NCBI RefSeq assembly: GCF_932526225.1
Contig: NC_064046.1
Location: 4,402,001 to 4,466,000, forward strand
Direction: 5' to 3'
DNA: 64,000 bases
Origin: Nematostella vectensis
Taxonomy: Eukaryota; Cnidaria; Anthozoa; Actiniaria; Edwardsiidae
In this document: positions 1 to 14,600 of the stretch, piece after piece
Layout: each line of letters starts with the position of its first letter
Numbering within the stretch: the stretch's first letter is position 1
Position numbers and translations under genes: made by a program
Notes under the pieces: generated by a model
Seen by the model: the letters and a program-made list of their open reading frames with translations, nothing else
Database searches by the model: none
What the model was told of the DNA's origin: nothing

Positions 1-1280
1 GTTGTACAGGCTTTGTCTGTCATATCTACCATATCATCATCTACCAGTCGTACAGACATTGTCTGTCATATCTACCATATCATCATCTACAAGTCGTACA
101 GACATTGTCTGTCATATCTACCATATCATCTACCAGTCGTACAGGCTTTGTCTGTCATATCTACCATATCATCTACCAGTCGTACAGGCTTTGTCTGTCA
201 CATCTACCATATCATCATCTATCAGTCGTACAGGCTTTGTCTGTCACATCTACCATATCATCATCTACAAGTCGTACAGACATTGTCTGTCATATCCACC
301 ATATCATCTACCAGTCGTACAGGCTTTGTCTGTCATATCTACCATATCATCTACCAGTCGTACAGGCTTTGTCTGTCATATCTACCATATCATCTACCAG
401 TCGTACAGGCTTTGTCTGTCACATCTACCATATCATCATCTACCAGTCGTACAGACATTGTCTGTCATATCTACCATATCATCATCTACAAGTCGTACAG
501 ACATTGTCTGTCATATCCACCATATCATTTACCAGTCGTACAGGCTTTGTCTGTCATATCTACCATATCATCTACCAGTCGTACAGGCTTTGTCTGTCAT
601 ATCTACCAGTCATAAAGGCATTGTCTGTCATATCTGCTATATCATCATCTAAAAGGCGTACAGACATTCTCTGTCATATCTACCATATCATCATCTACCA
701 GACGTACAGGCATTGTCTGTCATATCTACCATATCATCATCTACCAGTCATACAGACATTCTCTGTCATATCTACCATATCATCATCTACCAGTCGTACA
801 GACATTCTCTGTCATATCTACCATATCATCATCTACCAGACGTACAGCCATTGTCTGTCATATCTACCATATAATCATCTACCAGTCGTACAGGCTTTGT
901 CTGTCATATCTACCATATCATCTACCAGTAGTACAGACATTGCCTGTCATATCTACCATATCATCATCTACCATTGTCTGTCATATCTACCATATAATCA
1001 TCTACCAGTCGTACAGGCTTTGTCTGTCATATCTACCATATCATCTACCAGTAGTACAGACATTGCCTGTCATATCTACCATATCATCATCTACCATTGT
1101 CTGTCATATCTACCATATAATCATCTACCAGTCGTACAGGCTTTGTCTGTCATATCTACCATATCATCTACCAGTCGTACAGGCATTGTCTGTCATACCT
1201 ACCATAACTGTAATAGCCACCAGAAAGGGGTGTGCAAGTCCAGTTGTACACGCTTTGCCATATCTACCATATCAGTCATA
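1..1280. repeat. Minisatellite, 43/46-bp unit
   Basis: About 28 tandem copies of a unit around GTACAGGCTTTGTCTGTCAT with CATATCTACCATATCATC. Units are 43 or 46 bp, differing by one ATC triplet, and some copies carry CAGACATTGTCTG, a near-palindrome. Copies decay to the right (after about 600) and fade out near 1,280. The array stays open in several reading frames only because the unit lacks stops; it is not coding. It lies in the EDC4 intron after the last exon visible here. Confidence 0.95.
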
Positions 1281-1515
1281 GCTGCTAGGGTTAGAATCTA
1301 GGTCAGGTCATATCTAGCAGCTGGTAGATCTAGTGAGGGGGCTCCATTCCTTACACCCAATATTAACATTAGACGTGTTGAGCTAATCTGGTCGACCTAG
1401 TGAGGGTTCCATTCCCTACACCCAATACTAACATTAGACGTGATGAGCTTAGCTGGTCGTTCTATTGAGGTACTACTATACACGCAATACTAAAATAAGA
1501 CGTGGTCGTTAGTCA
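1280..1515. repeat. Three ~66-bp tandem repeats beside an EDC4 donor
   Basis: Three diverged copies of a unit containing CTAGTGAGGGTTCCATTCC, ACACCCAATA and AACATTAGACGTG, starting near 1,330, 1,397 and 1,462. The last copy ends directly against the 5' splice site of the EDC4 exon at 1,522-1,688. Unlike the repeats at exons 4, 8 and 22, these copies do not include exon sequence. Confidence 0.85.
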
Positions 1516-1521
1516 AGATAC

Positions 1522-4500
1522 CTGTGTTTGAGCTGTGTGTTGGTAAGCAGGTCCACGGATAACTGCTGGATGAGCGACAGAAGGACAGGCTGCGAGAGGG
1601 GGAGTGGCTCGGTCTGTGAGAACAGCTCATTCACATCCACCGACTCGCACACCATGGTAACCAGGCTCAGGTCAGCGGCAGTCAGCGCCTGCGCACAAAG
1701 AAAAAAAAGCGATCGTAAGATAGGAGTGGAACAAGGTAGAAAAACTAAATGGTCAGCGTAGGCGTGGTGTAGAAAAGCTATGATTCGACACAAAGTTGAA
1801 AAAGTAAGTTGTACGCCTCTGTGAAACACAGTAGTTGCGCTGACGTTTAGAGCTTCACCCTTTGTCAGAACAAAAGATAGTGCTAAAACTAAACTCTATA
1901 GCTAAATGCAATAAAACATACTTAGATAATATTAACGGTTATATGAGTTATCGTCAATAAAAAGACCAAGTAATACTTGAATGAGATCTCAGACAAGTGT
2001 AGGTGTTTTTGTAAACCAGATTACATGGGCAAGCCACTTACAAACGCCACTTTCATTTGTTCATTGTTAAGTATGGTTACGTAAACGTAACAGCACAGGC
2101 CAATTTTACTAGGGATAGGAGCTGAGAAGAAAGAATGAAACAAGTTGCAAAGGAGACACAAGAGGAGAAGGTACGGGACACAGCTCATCTTTGCTTGTGT
2201 GTGTGGTTTTTTTTAAGCACTTTTGTCTAGGTTTCCTTCTCCATGTATTAATTCCTTCGCTAGTGAAAAGCTCTCTTTTACAACTTATAGATAGGACATA
2301 TATTTCCAAAGCGCATAAATGTAAGGACTACGGGAGTACAAACACGTAACTCACCTCTTGAAAAGCCATGGCCACTTGACCTTCGCTAAGACACACTTGT
2401 ATACGCCGCTACCAGAGAAACGGAAAGATAAATATTACGCGACAACGCAAGGAGAAATGAACAAAGATGAAGTACGAAAAGCGGAGAAGTTTTAACGCGC
2501 TAGACAAAAAAAAAAAACGTAAGAACCCTCGTGTAAGAGCCTGTGTATTGTGCATGAGGTGCGGAACAAAGCTTCTTCTGTTTGGTAGAAGGAATCATGA
2601 TGAAAACAGGGCTGAATACAAAAGAGTCTTCTTGGGGTGGTTCTTACACCGGGGTAAAGCCAGAAAAGAAATGACAGGGAAATGGGGGGCAAAAGAGAGA
2701 AAGAGAGATAACGTGAAGTAGAATTGACCCAACAGGAGGAAATGGGAAATAGAAAGGAGTTAGGGATAGGAAAGGAGAATGTCAAGAGGAATAGACTCAA
2801 TGGGGAGAAATCGGTTGGGAAATTGAAAAAGGATAAGGGATAGAAAAAAAGAATAGCAAGAGGATGGGACACAACAGGGGAAGTGTGTTGGCAAAGGAAA
2901 AAGAATTATGGAGAGATGGTGCAATCTGCAGTAAGTCGGGTCGGGTGAGATATTAGTTCAGGGTGTTACCTGGATCTGCTCGTAGTCATGTCGCGTGCCC
3001 ATTTTGGCGGGGGGATCTGGCTGGTAGCGTGGGCCCAAGTCTTGCATACCAAGACGAATCTCTTCCTGGATCACTTGCTGAATGTTGGAGGTCACCTGGG
3101 TCTCAAGCTTGGACACTAACTCCTCTCGCAAACTGAAACACAAAATGGATTCCGAATATTGTTGTATTATGTATGTCAGCCCTGTGTTATGTACGGCAAC
3201 CCTGTGTACATCCTGGACTTGCCATGGTCCAACTTCTTCAGATAAAACATATTTGTTGAAGTTTACTCAGAAGCTATCCTCGGTTTACTTAAATCACTCG
3301 GCATGCTAAGTTAAAACTACGAAAATAAATCAACACAATGATAAAATGGTTTTACACCGCTGTGAAAACACAGTAGTTTATGATGACGGCTCCAGTGTTA
3401 GCTGGCCCTTCGTTAATTTTGTTTGCATATTTTTTTTAGTGTGTTTCACCTGTGCATTGAGCTTGCTAGCTGTTTCTGTAACAAGACCTCCATCTCTGAC
3501 GTCATTTCTGACGTCATGGTCGTCATGGTGTTGCGAAGCCTCTGCGACTCGGACTGGAATGACTGGACTTGCGCCTGTAGCTGCTGGACAACAGGATCGC
3601 GGGCTTCCTGCTGTTCGCGGCGCTGGTTTTCAAGAGTCGCAGTGACTCTTTCCAGGTCTAGAATTTCCAGAGAGAATGGAAGTTTAGAATGTTACGGCGA
3701 AATCACCAAAGAGTTAACACTGTGTCTGCCAATGTCCAAACTAGAGCGTACATTCCAGGCATACAGCCAGGACTATAAGCAAGGGAACCATCAAAAACAG
3801 CGAAATCTTTTCTGATTTTTCATCCAACAAGACAAATTATGTGAAGAAATCTAAAAATAACGCTACTGTCACCGATAATAATAACGATAAACACAAAGCC
3901 AGCAATTGAATAAAGTTCGAATTGTTTCTTAGATTTGCGTTGTTGTTAGTGAGTATTGTTCGTATGTATCCTTTGTCTTGACGCCTGGTGCTTTTCGGCG
4001 CTCTCATTGGTTAGCGGTCTAACAGCTGCCATAACTGCGAAATGTCAGTTGCGACTGTGAAACAAAAGACACAAGGTGCATGTGGGACTGAAAACGAGTG
4101 TAATTCACCGAATTTAAATTTCTTAAAAGCTTTCCAAAATCAGCCGATGGAAACGGATGCTTTCTTGCCAGGATTACGGTGGTTGGTGGTTGTTAGGGAG
4201 AGTTTGTGTTGTATTTGAGAAGACCTCATGGTAGAGTCTGGATGTGGAGTAGAGCTCTTCATTGTCACTGGGCTCAAGCTAGACTGGTCTGTGTCCAACA
4301 CTTATTTCACATGTTTACTCATCGCTGAGTCCCCTGCTGAGAGGACCTGATGGTAGAGACTGGGTGTGGAGGTCTTCATTGTCACTGGGCTCAAGCTAGA
4401 CTGGTCTGTGTTCGACACATACTTACTTCACACATGTTTACTCACATTGCTGAGTCCCTCTATGGAATGCGTCATTAATCTGCTGAAACATGGAGTGGCA

Positions 4501-5657
4501 GGACCGCTCAAAGGCCGGAAGGATTGTGCTTTGGAAGGCCTCGCGGTACGACCCCTGTATGGGGCCCTGAAGGGCTGCAGCCGCTGAGCTGCCAATGGAA
4601 TCTATAACGGCCTGTAGTGGAGATAAAAGACAGGTTATGCTATGTTCAGGGTGATGACTTAACCACGACAGTGGTTGGGTGACTACTGAACACTGCTCTA
4701 TGGGAGCAAGCCTCAGTTACTCAACGCAGCTCATGGTAAGCTCAGGGTAAGTGTCGGAGTGACTATATCAGGGGTGACTCCATGAGGGATAGCATAAAAG
4801 ATGATCTATAGGAGCAAGGCTCAGCTACGTCATGACCAACTGGTTCAAAATGACCAAAATAGTGCATAGCCTTACCTTGCTTTTCATCATTTTGCCAACG
4901 CTGTCCTTGAAAACAGCATCTGCTGCTGTAAGTTTCTGCAAAATAAATGAACATCAAAGGGTTGGATGATCATGATTGCGATGGATACTAAGAATAGCAT
5001 AATGATGATAATGATAACGATGATTATGTTCATGGTGGTGTTAAGCTACTCTTGCATGGTGGTGGTGATGATGATGATGATGATGATGGTGGTGATGATG
5101 ATGATGGTGGTGGTGATGATGATGATGATGATGATGATGATAGTTATGATGATGGTGGTGATGATGATGATGGTGATTATGATGGTGATGATGATGATGA
5201 TGGTGGTGGTGATGATGATAATGATGATGGTGATAATGATAATGTTCATTGTGTTGGTGATGATGATGGTGGTGATGATTGTGTTGATGATGATGATGGT
5301 GGTGATGATGATGTTGATTGTGTTGGTGACGGTGGTGATGATGATGATGTTGATTGTGTTGGTGACAATGATTGTGTTGGTGACGATAATTGTGTTGGTG
5401 ATGATGTTATTGTGTTGGTGATAATGATGTTGCTGTTTCACTCACCTGGGCTATGGTGGTGTTTAGCTGATCTTGTACTGGTACCATAGCTTTCTGTACA
5501 GCGGGGACTACACTCCCCTTGACCTCCTGTTTAACTGTCTTCTCCAGCTTACCCGTCAGGGCGTTGGTCACTGACTGCGAGAGTGTGCTTGTGAGCTGCT
5601 CGTGACGTTTCTTGTCTTGAGATTGTTTATCCCGAAGAGCTTTCTCTAATCTCTGGT
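1522..5657 (-). CDS. EDC4 exons 20-26: C-terminal helical region
   Basis: Exons by position: 5446-5657, 4876-4935, 4446-4611, 3450-3657, 2970-3132, 2355-2408, 1522-1688. Exons 20-23 encode charged amphipathic helices, including [17 protein letters not shown] and [15 protein letters not shown]. Exon 24 gives [19 protein letters not shown]. Exons 25-26 enter the conserved globular Ge-1 C-terminal domain ([19 protein letters not shown], then [20 protein letters not shown]). In other animals this part drives P-body localisation and binds decapping factors. Exon 26 ends in phase 2 at a GTATCT donor, so at least one more exon follows outside the window. Introns 3133-3449, 3658-4445 and 1689-2354 hold no further coding signal that I can see. 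Confidence 0.93.
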
Positions 5658-8600
5658 CTAATGACAATGTTAAAGTACGTACATCTGAAATGCGTTTTTA
5701 TAATGTTATACTTTTGTTTGAAATATTAAAAAAATCGCATCAATTTTTTTAAAAATAGAATTCAGTTTTTTTAGACGTTGAATGGATTGAAGATGAAATG
5801 ATTATGTTAGGATGCTTGATCATGACCGTATTAGAGAGGATAGAGAGGACTACAACAGAAAATAAACTAAGCGATTATCTTTATAGCATTTCTTTTCCTA
5901 TAAAGAGAGAGGGGGGATTGCAACAGAAAATAAAGAAAATAAGGTGACTTCTTTATAGCATTTTTTTCTAATACCGTAAATGATCTAATAAACGCCCGGG
6001 GTGTTTATCAAATTTCAATGGTCCAAGGGGAATTGGAGACGTTTATTAGAGGGGCATTCTTTACAAACTATAACAATATAACAAACCCAATTGCAGTGGG
6101 GTTCTAGTCTCAGTCAGGATCACGTTAAATTATAGCCTGCTTAGCAAGTGTTTCTTGACATTGAGCAAGTCTCACCCAGTAGAAGCCAAACTCAGATTAA
6201 TAAAATTTGATTTGTATTACCGAAGTTCCTATGTCGTTTGTCCTGAAGCTGGGAGGTAGGGGAGGGGGAGGGGGCGTTTGTTAGAAAAGGGCATTCATTA
6301 CAAACTTGTAAGCTAAGGGGGGCGTTTATTAGATAGGAGGCGTTTTTTAGATAGGGGCGTTTATAAGACCATTTTATGGTATGGCTGATTTTGAAAGCAC
6401 AATTTAGTCGTATGCAACCTGCCCATGACCCCTCTACAACTCAAGTCGTAGAGTGTAAAGCAGCCCACAGCTCTGCTCAACGGATGACTACAAAAATCGT
6501 AGTGTTTAATTCAGTGCTAAGACGTGTTGTAGGCAGTTCGCATGTGGCTAAATCTTTCTGTCTGAATCAGCTTATAGGGAGAGGGGAGGGGGTTGTAACA
6601 CCACAGCCCCTCTCCCCTAGTTCTGCCACCGGTCTTTAACTATGCGGCAATAAGGATACTCTCCTCAAGACTGTGGTGAGCGAGAGCTTCACGCAGCCTC
6701 TCTGTGACGGTGTCCTCCAGCCTACCGATCTCTCCTTGCAGTAGGCGTGTCACCTCATATCGATGTTGCTCCTGGGACTCTTTCAACTCTGCTCGCAGTC
6801 TACTTATCTCACTGTGCTGTTGCTGGATTAGCTCTATCAGTTGTAAGATGGAGGGGTCCTAAGAGGAGAAAAAATGATGGCACGGTACTTTGAAAAACTA
6901 TTACCCACTGGGCTGGTATAATATCACAAAATAAATATATAATGGAGAGATAGTAGGGTGCCATCCACTGAACATGTGCCCAAAACATAGAAACATGGGG
7001 TTCAATCAAAGTTGGAATATTAAACACGTCGAACACACCCTAGGGATAGCGGACACTTTGAACACCCCTAAGGGATAACTGACAATTTGGACACCCCTAA
7101 AGAAAAGCATACACTTTGAACGCCCCCAAGGAATAGAAGATAATTTGAGCACCCCTAAGGGATAGTGGACACTTTGAACACCCCTAAGGGATAGTGGTCA
7201 CTTTGAGAATCCCGAGATGAACACTTTATGGTGTTAATCTCGGCTGTGCGTATACAGTACCTCTGGTCGCACTGCTGAAGTTGAATCTGGAGGAATATCC
7301 ACTCTGGCAGTTGCTGGTGATGTAATTAGACTAACAAACAAAAAATATTTTATCAGTATATGTGATTGGAAGACCTAGTCATTTTATTCCATTAAAGCAC
7401 AGATGTGATGCTGACTTTTAGCTTATGCAATACAGTGGGAAATTATTCACTAGAGATTCTTACTTGAGATGACATACAGTTCATGCAATATCAATGAATA
7501 ACAAATTCCGAATTTGTTATAATTAAAATAGTGTTTTAGCTTTTGCGCGAATGATGCTCATTGCAAATCCCACTAAAAAGCCAAAGCCTGACAGCCACCA
7601 TAAGAAACCATGGCTTCTTTAGTATCAATTAGAATTGCGCATGCATAAGGTTTTTCTGTTATGTCTTTGCCCCTTAGATTCCTGGGGCCAGTTCCTGGTA
7701 AGCAGGTTAGCACTAACCCAGGGATAAATACGGCTATCTCGACTTTTGGTTGGATAAAAAAGGTTTTTATCTCTGGGTTAGTGTTAACCTGCTCTCTAGG
7801 AAGTTGGCCATGATGTCATTTTGTGTGCATGAGGCGATGCTTACTTATGCTTGGGTTTTGACTTTTGAATGTCTGTAATTGTTCTTGTCTGTGCTATTGG
7901 GGTGGACCAGGCCTCTGTTGCTTCCTCACTTTCCTCACTAGCATTTCTGTGTCTCCTGTCTTCTAACTTGACTGCACCTGAGAAGTTTTAACAAATCGGA
8001 AATCATTATGGTATATAAAGAAGATTTCCTTATAATGATGGCACAGGAAATTCATTTTACAGTACTCTGAATACTGTTTTTTTTTTCCAAAGAAATATAT
8101 AACATAAATTTGATCTGTTGGAAGGCTGGAAAAAGGAACCAATTGTTTAATTAAATTGGGTTTCATGAACACTTGTCTTATAAATGCATTGGAAATAATA
8201 GAAATTTAGAAATAACCATTTGTTTTATACATTATTAACCAATATCTATAAAAAATATTGCAAAAGCTTTCACAAATAAGCTGGCGGAGATGGATGTTTT
8301 CTTGCACTAATTATTGTGATAGGGTCATGAAAAAGCTATCAAAAGATTTTACCACATTGGATTGATGCACCACACAGGGTTCAAAATAGCAGCCTGTGAT
8401 AGCCGCCTGTTTTCTGGTCTTTGCCTGCTTTTTTTTTGTATCCCCTTTGTATATTTTGAGTATAGTATAGTATAGTTTAGGTTTTTCCCCCACCAAAATC
8501 CGCAAAGCCAGCAAAGTCTAGCAGATTTAAAAAAAATATTTTGAACCCTGACCACAGACAAAATAATGGGAAACAAAACGATAGAACGGGAATACAATAG

Positions 8601-11600
8601 AACAATGAGGTAATCCTGCCAGTCCTGTTAGGCCTTACGGGTGGGCTTCTCCACTTCTGTTTTGCTAGGATGACAAAATGGTGGCTGGCAGAGTCACTAG
8701 GGACATTAAGAACGCAAAGACTTAGAACACCATGGATGTTGGATTTGTGCGTGCGGTGCTCGATGTTCAACTATACGCTTTCAAATATGTGGATAGTCCC
8801 CTTTTTACATTGTTGAAGACGTAATTGGAATGTCGAGAATGGCATTTGCGCAAATCAAACGTCTGTAGCGTTCTATGTTTTCGCATGCTGAAGGTCCCTA
8901 CTCTAAGGCATCAAGACCCTAACCAAATAACAAATTCTACCTTCACTGCTACTTGAATCCATTGCCAAAACCTCTTTAATTGGTATCGGTTCTTTAGGTG
9001 TAGAACTTGTGGAGGAGCTTACAGACTGCCTCTGAGTTGTACCCTCTAGACCTCCACCCTCCTCCTTTTTGTTATTACTTATTTCCGAGCTTAAACCAGC
9101 AATATCGTCTTCAGAATTTGTTTGATCATCAAGAAGGGACTGAAACTTAGGGATGGGAACCATGCTCGCATCTGGGGCAGCGGAGAGAAGAGGTGTGTCC
9201 GGAATAGGAAGAGAAGTTGGTGAAAGACTCCTCTTGTCTGGATGTGCCTGTGAGGTAGGAACCTCTGGAGGTGGCTGTGAGGGTGGAGTCGGTGGAAGCG
9301 GCAGTGATGTTGGTGTGAGAACCCTATTGTCACTAAAAGAGCTCCTAGGTGTGTCTCTGAGGGACTCGGCGAGGCTCGACTTGACGGTGGTGTCAGAGAG
9401 ATTGGAGGATACTGATCCGTCTAGGGGCATGTCTACCCCTGAGGCATTGGGGAGGGCAGATACAGTGGTGATGCTACTGGTCATGCTCTCTGGGCGGGAG
9501 GAACCCTTTGTGAAGGCATCGGGGGTGATTAGTTTGTGGTGAGATGATCCTGGGGTGTCGGGAGGACCAGGATCTGACTCGTCAACATCAGTGCTCGCCT
9601 CCGTGCCTGTTTCCATACCACTCAGGTCTGACAGACCATCTTTCACACCTGGGAAGCAAGACAATTTTTTGTCCCATAAGTGTTTTTATACATCATTTTT
9701 CGTAATTTTCTCTTACTGGGTGTACACCTATTTCAAATAAGGTTGCTCTAGAGAATCCAGCTTCATTTACTCTTATCTGCTTATTTATTTGATACCCACG
9801 AAGTTCTGTGGGTTATGACACATGGGTTGTTTACATACCTAGTCCGATGGAAGTCACAATGGAAGACATGTTTGAGGGAGTGGGTGGGGGAATGGATGGT
9901 TCAGGCTGAAAGTGAACGAGGAGCTCCTGTAGAGATCTGTAAACAAAAAAAAACATAACTTAAATCAAACTAAATTGCCGAAAAAGTAAATAGGAAAAAT
10001 GCTGTTTCCTTTTTTCTTTTGTTAAAAAGAACAGGGCTGTAACAAAGTAAGCGGCTGGGGGAAATGACCAGTAGGGCGTGGCTATGCCCCCTCACCCCTC
10101 TTTTGTAATGTCTCTGCATCTTGCCCATCTTGAGGCCTGCTATGGCCCTAAGAAACAGGTTCTTTTAAAAACATTTAAAAATAGAAAAGAAGGGAAGAAA
10201 TAGCCCAGTTCATCAGCCCCCTTCAAAGCAATTATAGACTTCCCAAACCATAGAATAGGGTAAATCATAGAGGAGTCCTACTTCTGACAAGTGTACTGTT
10301 TGTACTCCTCACTTTGTGTGAATAGAATACAGCCTGAGCTGCACCAACAAGTTCTTCCTCCTCTCCTCAAATTCAAGTTCACTCTCGTCCAAAAGCTCCT
10401 CCATTCCTTCGTCATGGACGTCATCCCCATTCATATCATGGCCGTTGCTGCCCTCTCCGTTCTGCAGATGTTGATTCACGTCTTGTTTGGTCTTGAACAG
10501 CTTGGCTTTGGTGATCATGAAACTGAGCAGAGGCTGTGTCAGCTGGAAATCTGTGATGGATGAGATGTGTGCCCTCCCTGCTTCTCTGTCTTGGTGGACA
10601 AGAAGGATGTACAGAACCTGAAATCCCAGGAAAAGAATCTCTAGTGAGTACCGTGTAAAACAGTCCTCTTCCATCACAGAGCAGAAGGGCGGGTAGCAGA
10701 AGCTTAGAGGAACTGGGAATTAGCCATAGGGCGACGCTGCCAAACTTAACACTTACTTACAAAGCTCAACAGCCTACTTTTTGATGCTTTATGCAAATGA
10801 CTGCATTGTAAGTTTGGTAAACATGAGCAGCAATGTTGTGCTGTTTGAAAGCTGTGTCACATTGGTTGATGTTGTACCATGTTGGTTGATGTTGTGTAAT
10901 GTTTGCTGATGTTGTGCCAAGATAGGTAATGCTGCGTCACGTTGGGTAATGGTTAGTTATGTTGTTTCATATGGGGTAATGTTATGTCAGGCTTCTTGTT
11001 AGAACAAGAATTAGAACAATTTCACGTAACCGTTTTAACATGCTAATGAGAAAACTAACATGTTAATGAGGCACACGCGCGGTAGGTTCACGCTTGGGGG
11101 GAGAGTATTGACAAAAAAACAAATATTTTATTTCTTCTCTTTTATTCTCAAACATTTCACAACCCGGTGAAAATGTTGAAGCGGTGATACATCAAATTGG
11201 ATCAACTGTAAAAAAAAAGTGCAGTCTATGTTGTATTCTAGGCAATTTTATTTTCCCATCCATAGAAGTTTACGCAAACAAAACAATTGAGAGAGTCAGA
11301 GTTCCTAACTTGTGTGTACTACTTGTCCAACTGCTTCTCAACCATATTTATGAGATCGTTCACTTTACCAAAGTTTTCATGGCCTTTGAACACATAGCTG
11401 TGTGAGCTTCTTGTGTTTCCCTTGCCGTTCCTTGCCCGTCTTTTTTTTTTCTTGGATTTTGGTTCCTATTTATTTTGCTCTCAGAGGAGGATCCTGCGAA
11501 TGCTGTCGTTAATTTGTACTCGACTTTTTTTGTGCAGGCGTCTGCTTGTTCGCATAACGCATTTGTTGCCTCACTATCTTCGACTGTGCACCGACATAAA

Positions 11601-14600
11601 TGGGCTTTGTGGTAGATGTTGACGGCTGTGGAGCTGCCAATGCTTGTTTTACGATGTTTCGCATGTGCCGCACGTGTGCCTCATTAACATGTTAGTTTAC
11701 TCATTAGCATGTAAAAAGTGGTTACGTGAAATTGTTCTAATGTGTCATGCTACTGTTCAGTGTTGGGTGATGTTGTATCATTTTGCGTGATGTTGTGTCA
11801 TGTTGCAAAATATTAGGTGATATAGTGTCATATCGCGAGTTTTTTTGCATTAACAAGCAACAATAGTAATAAAATAATATATGGTAATAGAATCTAAACA
11901 ATGTCACATTTTTGTATGATTTGCTACCAACCTTTCTACCAATATCAGAAAAAACCAAGTATTTTGCAGTAGCATCCAGTCGTGCTTTGAAATAAGACTC
12001 CCCCAGAACACTAGAGACAGAACATAGAAAAAGAAATAATCCTAGAAAAGTTAATATCAAACTAAAACAAATGTTCACTATACATACTTTGCAATGTCAG
12101 CTGTAGGACTGGTAAATCTGTAAAAGAATAAAATATCAGACAGGTGAAAAATAAGCTTTCTGGAAATTTATGAGAAACTAGCACAAAACTATTGAAATTG
12201 ATATGGCAGACAAAGAGCCTTTAATTGTTTTTCATATTGCTGTTTGGGTACCTTAGTGTCTGGATGCATGTCCATGTTACTGTGCACCAAATCTTGATTT
12301 CTCGGTTATATTCAGCACCGGTCACCATAAAACGCCACATGGGCACACTAGAATGAATTCACGTGCATCATCACAATGATTATCATTATTTACAATTTTT
12401 ATCACAAGCTCCATCATCATCATCATCATCACAATCACCACAATCATCATCATAATCATCACCTTAAGCACTATTTACACCATTACCAGTAACAATAGCA
12501 CCATTACCTGTAACAATGTCACCACAGTATTATCACTATCACTATCACATTCAAAATTACTTCCTTCATACCCACTGCTAACATTACCTTCATCACAACC
12601 ACCAGCAACGAGATCTCCTTCATCACCACCACCAGCAACAAGATCTCCTTCATCACCACCACCAGCAACAAGATCTCCTTCATCATCACCACCAGCAACA
12701 AGATCTCCTTCATCAACACTACCAGCAACAAGATCTCCTTCATCACCACCACCAGCAACAAGATCTCGTTCATCACCACCAACAAGATCTCTTCATCACC
12801 ACTACCAGAAACAAGATCTTCTTCATCACCACTACCAGCAACAAGATCTCCTTCATCACAACCACCAGCAACAAGATCTACTTCATCACCACCACCAGCA
12901 ACAAGATCTCCTTTATCACCACTACCAGCAACAAGATCTCCTTCATCACCACCACCAGCAACAAGATCTCCTTCATCTCCACCACCAGCAACGAGATCTC
13001 GTTCATCACCAGCAACAAGATCTCCTTCATCAACACCACCAGCAACAAGATCTCCTTCATCAACACCACCAGCAACAAGATCTCCTTCATCAACACTACC
13101 AGCAACAAGATCTCTTTATCACCACAACCAGCAACAAGATCTCCTTCATCACCACCACCAGCAACAAGATCTCCTTCATCACCACCACCTGCAACAAGAT
13201 CACTACTACAACCATCACCACTACAACTACCACAACCACCATCACTACCACTACCACAATCACCATCATCACCACTACCACAACCACCATCACCACCACT
13301 ACCACAACCACCATCACCACCACTACCACAACCACCATCATCACCACTACCACAACCACCATCACCACCAATACCACAACCACCATTACCACCACTACCA
13401 CAACCACCATCATCACCACTACCACAACCACCATCATCACCACTACCACAACCACCATCATCACCACAACCACAACCACCATCATCACCACTACCACAAC
13501 CACCATCATCACCACTACCACGACCACCATCATCACCAATACCACAACCACCATCACTACCACAACCACCATCACTACCACAACCACCATCATCACCACT
13601 ACCACCACCACCACCATCACCACAACTACCACAACCACCATCACTACCACCACTACCACAACCACCATCACTACCACTACCACAATCACCATCACCACCA
13701 CTACTACCACGACCACCATCACCACCACTACCACTGCCACAACCACCATCACTACCACCACTACCACAACCACCATCACTACCACTACCACAACCACCAC
13801 CACCACCACTACTACCACGACCACGAGCACCATCACCACCACTACCACTACCACAACCACCATCATCACCAATACCACTGCCACCATCATCACCATTACC
13901 ACTGCCACAACCACCATCACCACCACTACCACAACCACCATCATCACTAATACCACAATCACCATCACCACCACTACTACCACGACCACCATCACCACCA
14001 CTACCACTGCCACAACCACCATCACTACCACCACTACCACAACCACCATCACTACCACTACCACAACCACCACCACCACCACTACTACCACGACCACGAC
14101 CACCATCACCACCACTACCACTACCACAACCACCATCATCACCAATACCACTGCCACAACCACCATCACCACCACTACCACAACCACCATCATCACTAAT
14201 ACCACAACCACCATCACCACCACTACCACTGCCACAACCACCATCACCACCACTACCACAACCACCATCATCACCACTACCACGACCACCATCACTACCA
14301 CAACCACCATCACTACCACAACCACCATCATCACCACTACCACCACCACCACCACCACCACCACCACAACTACCACAACCACCATCACTACCACCACTAC
14401 CACAACCACCATCACTACCACAACCACCATCATCACCACTACCACCACCACCACCACCACCACAACTACCACAACCACCATCATCACCACCACCACAACC
14501 ACCATCACCACCACTGCCACAACCACCATCATCACCACTACCACAACCACCATTACCACCACTACCACAACCACCATTACCACCACTACCACAACCACCA

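Noticed and set aside
1-1280. CRISPR-like array of regular repeats
   Set aside because: Repeats are contiguous without unique spacers and the DNA is clearly eukaryotic.
2-1301. Overlapping 200-400 codon frames in the left minisatellite
   Set aside because: The repeat unit simply lacks stop codons; the encoded peptides are copies of the repeat in different frames.
9091-9542. Open frames on both strands across EDC4 exon 16
   Set aside because: Shadows of the Ser/Pro-rich coding exon; only the minus-strand frame matching splice phases and the EDC4 family is real.
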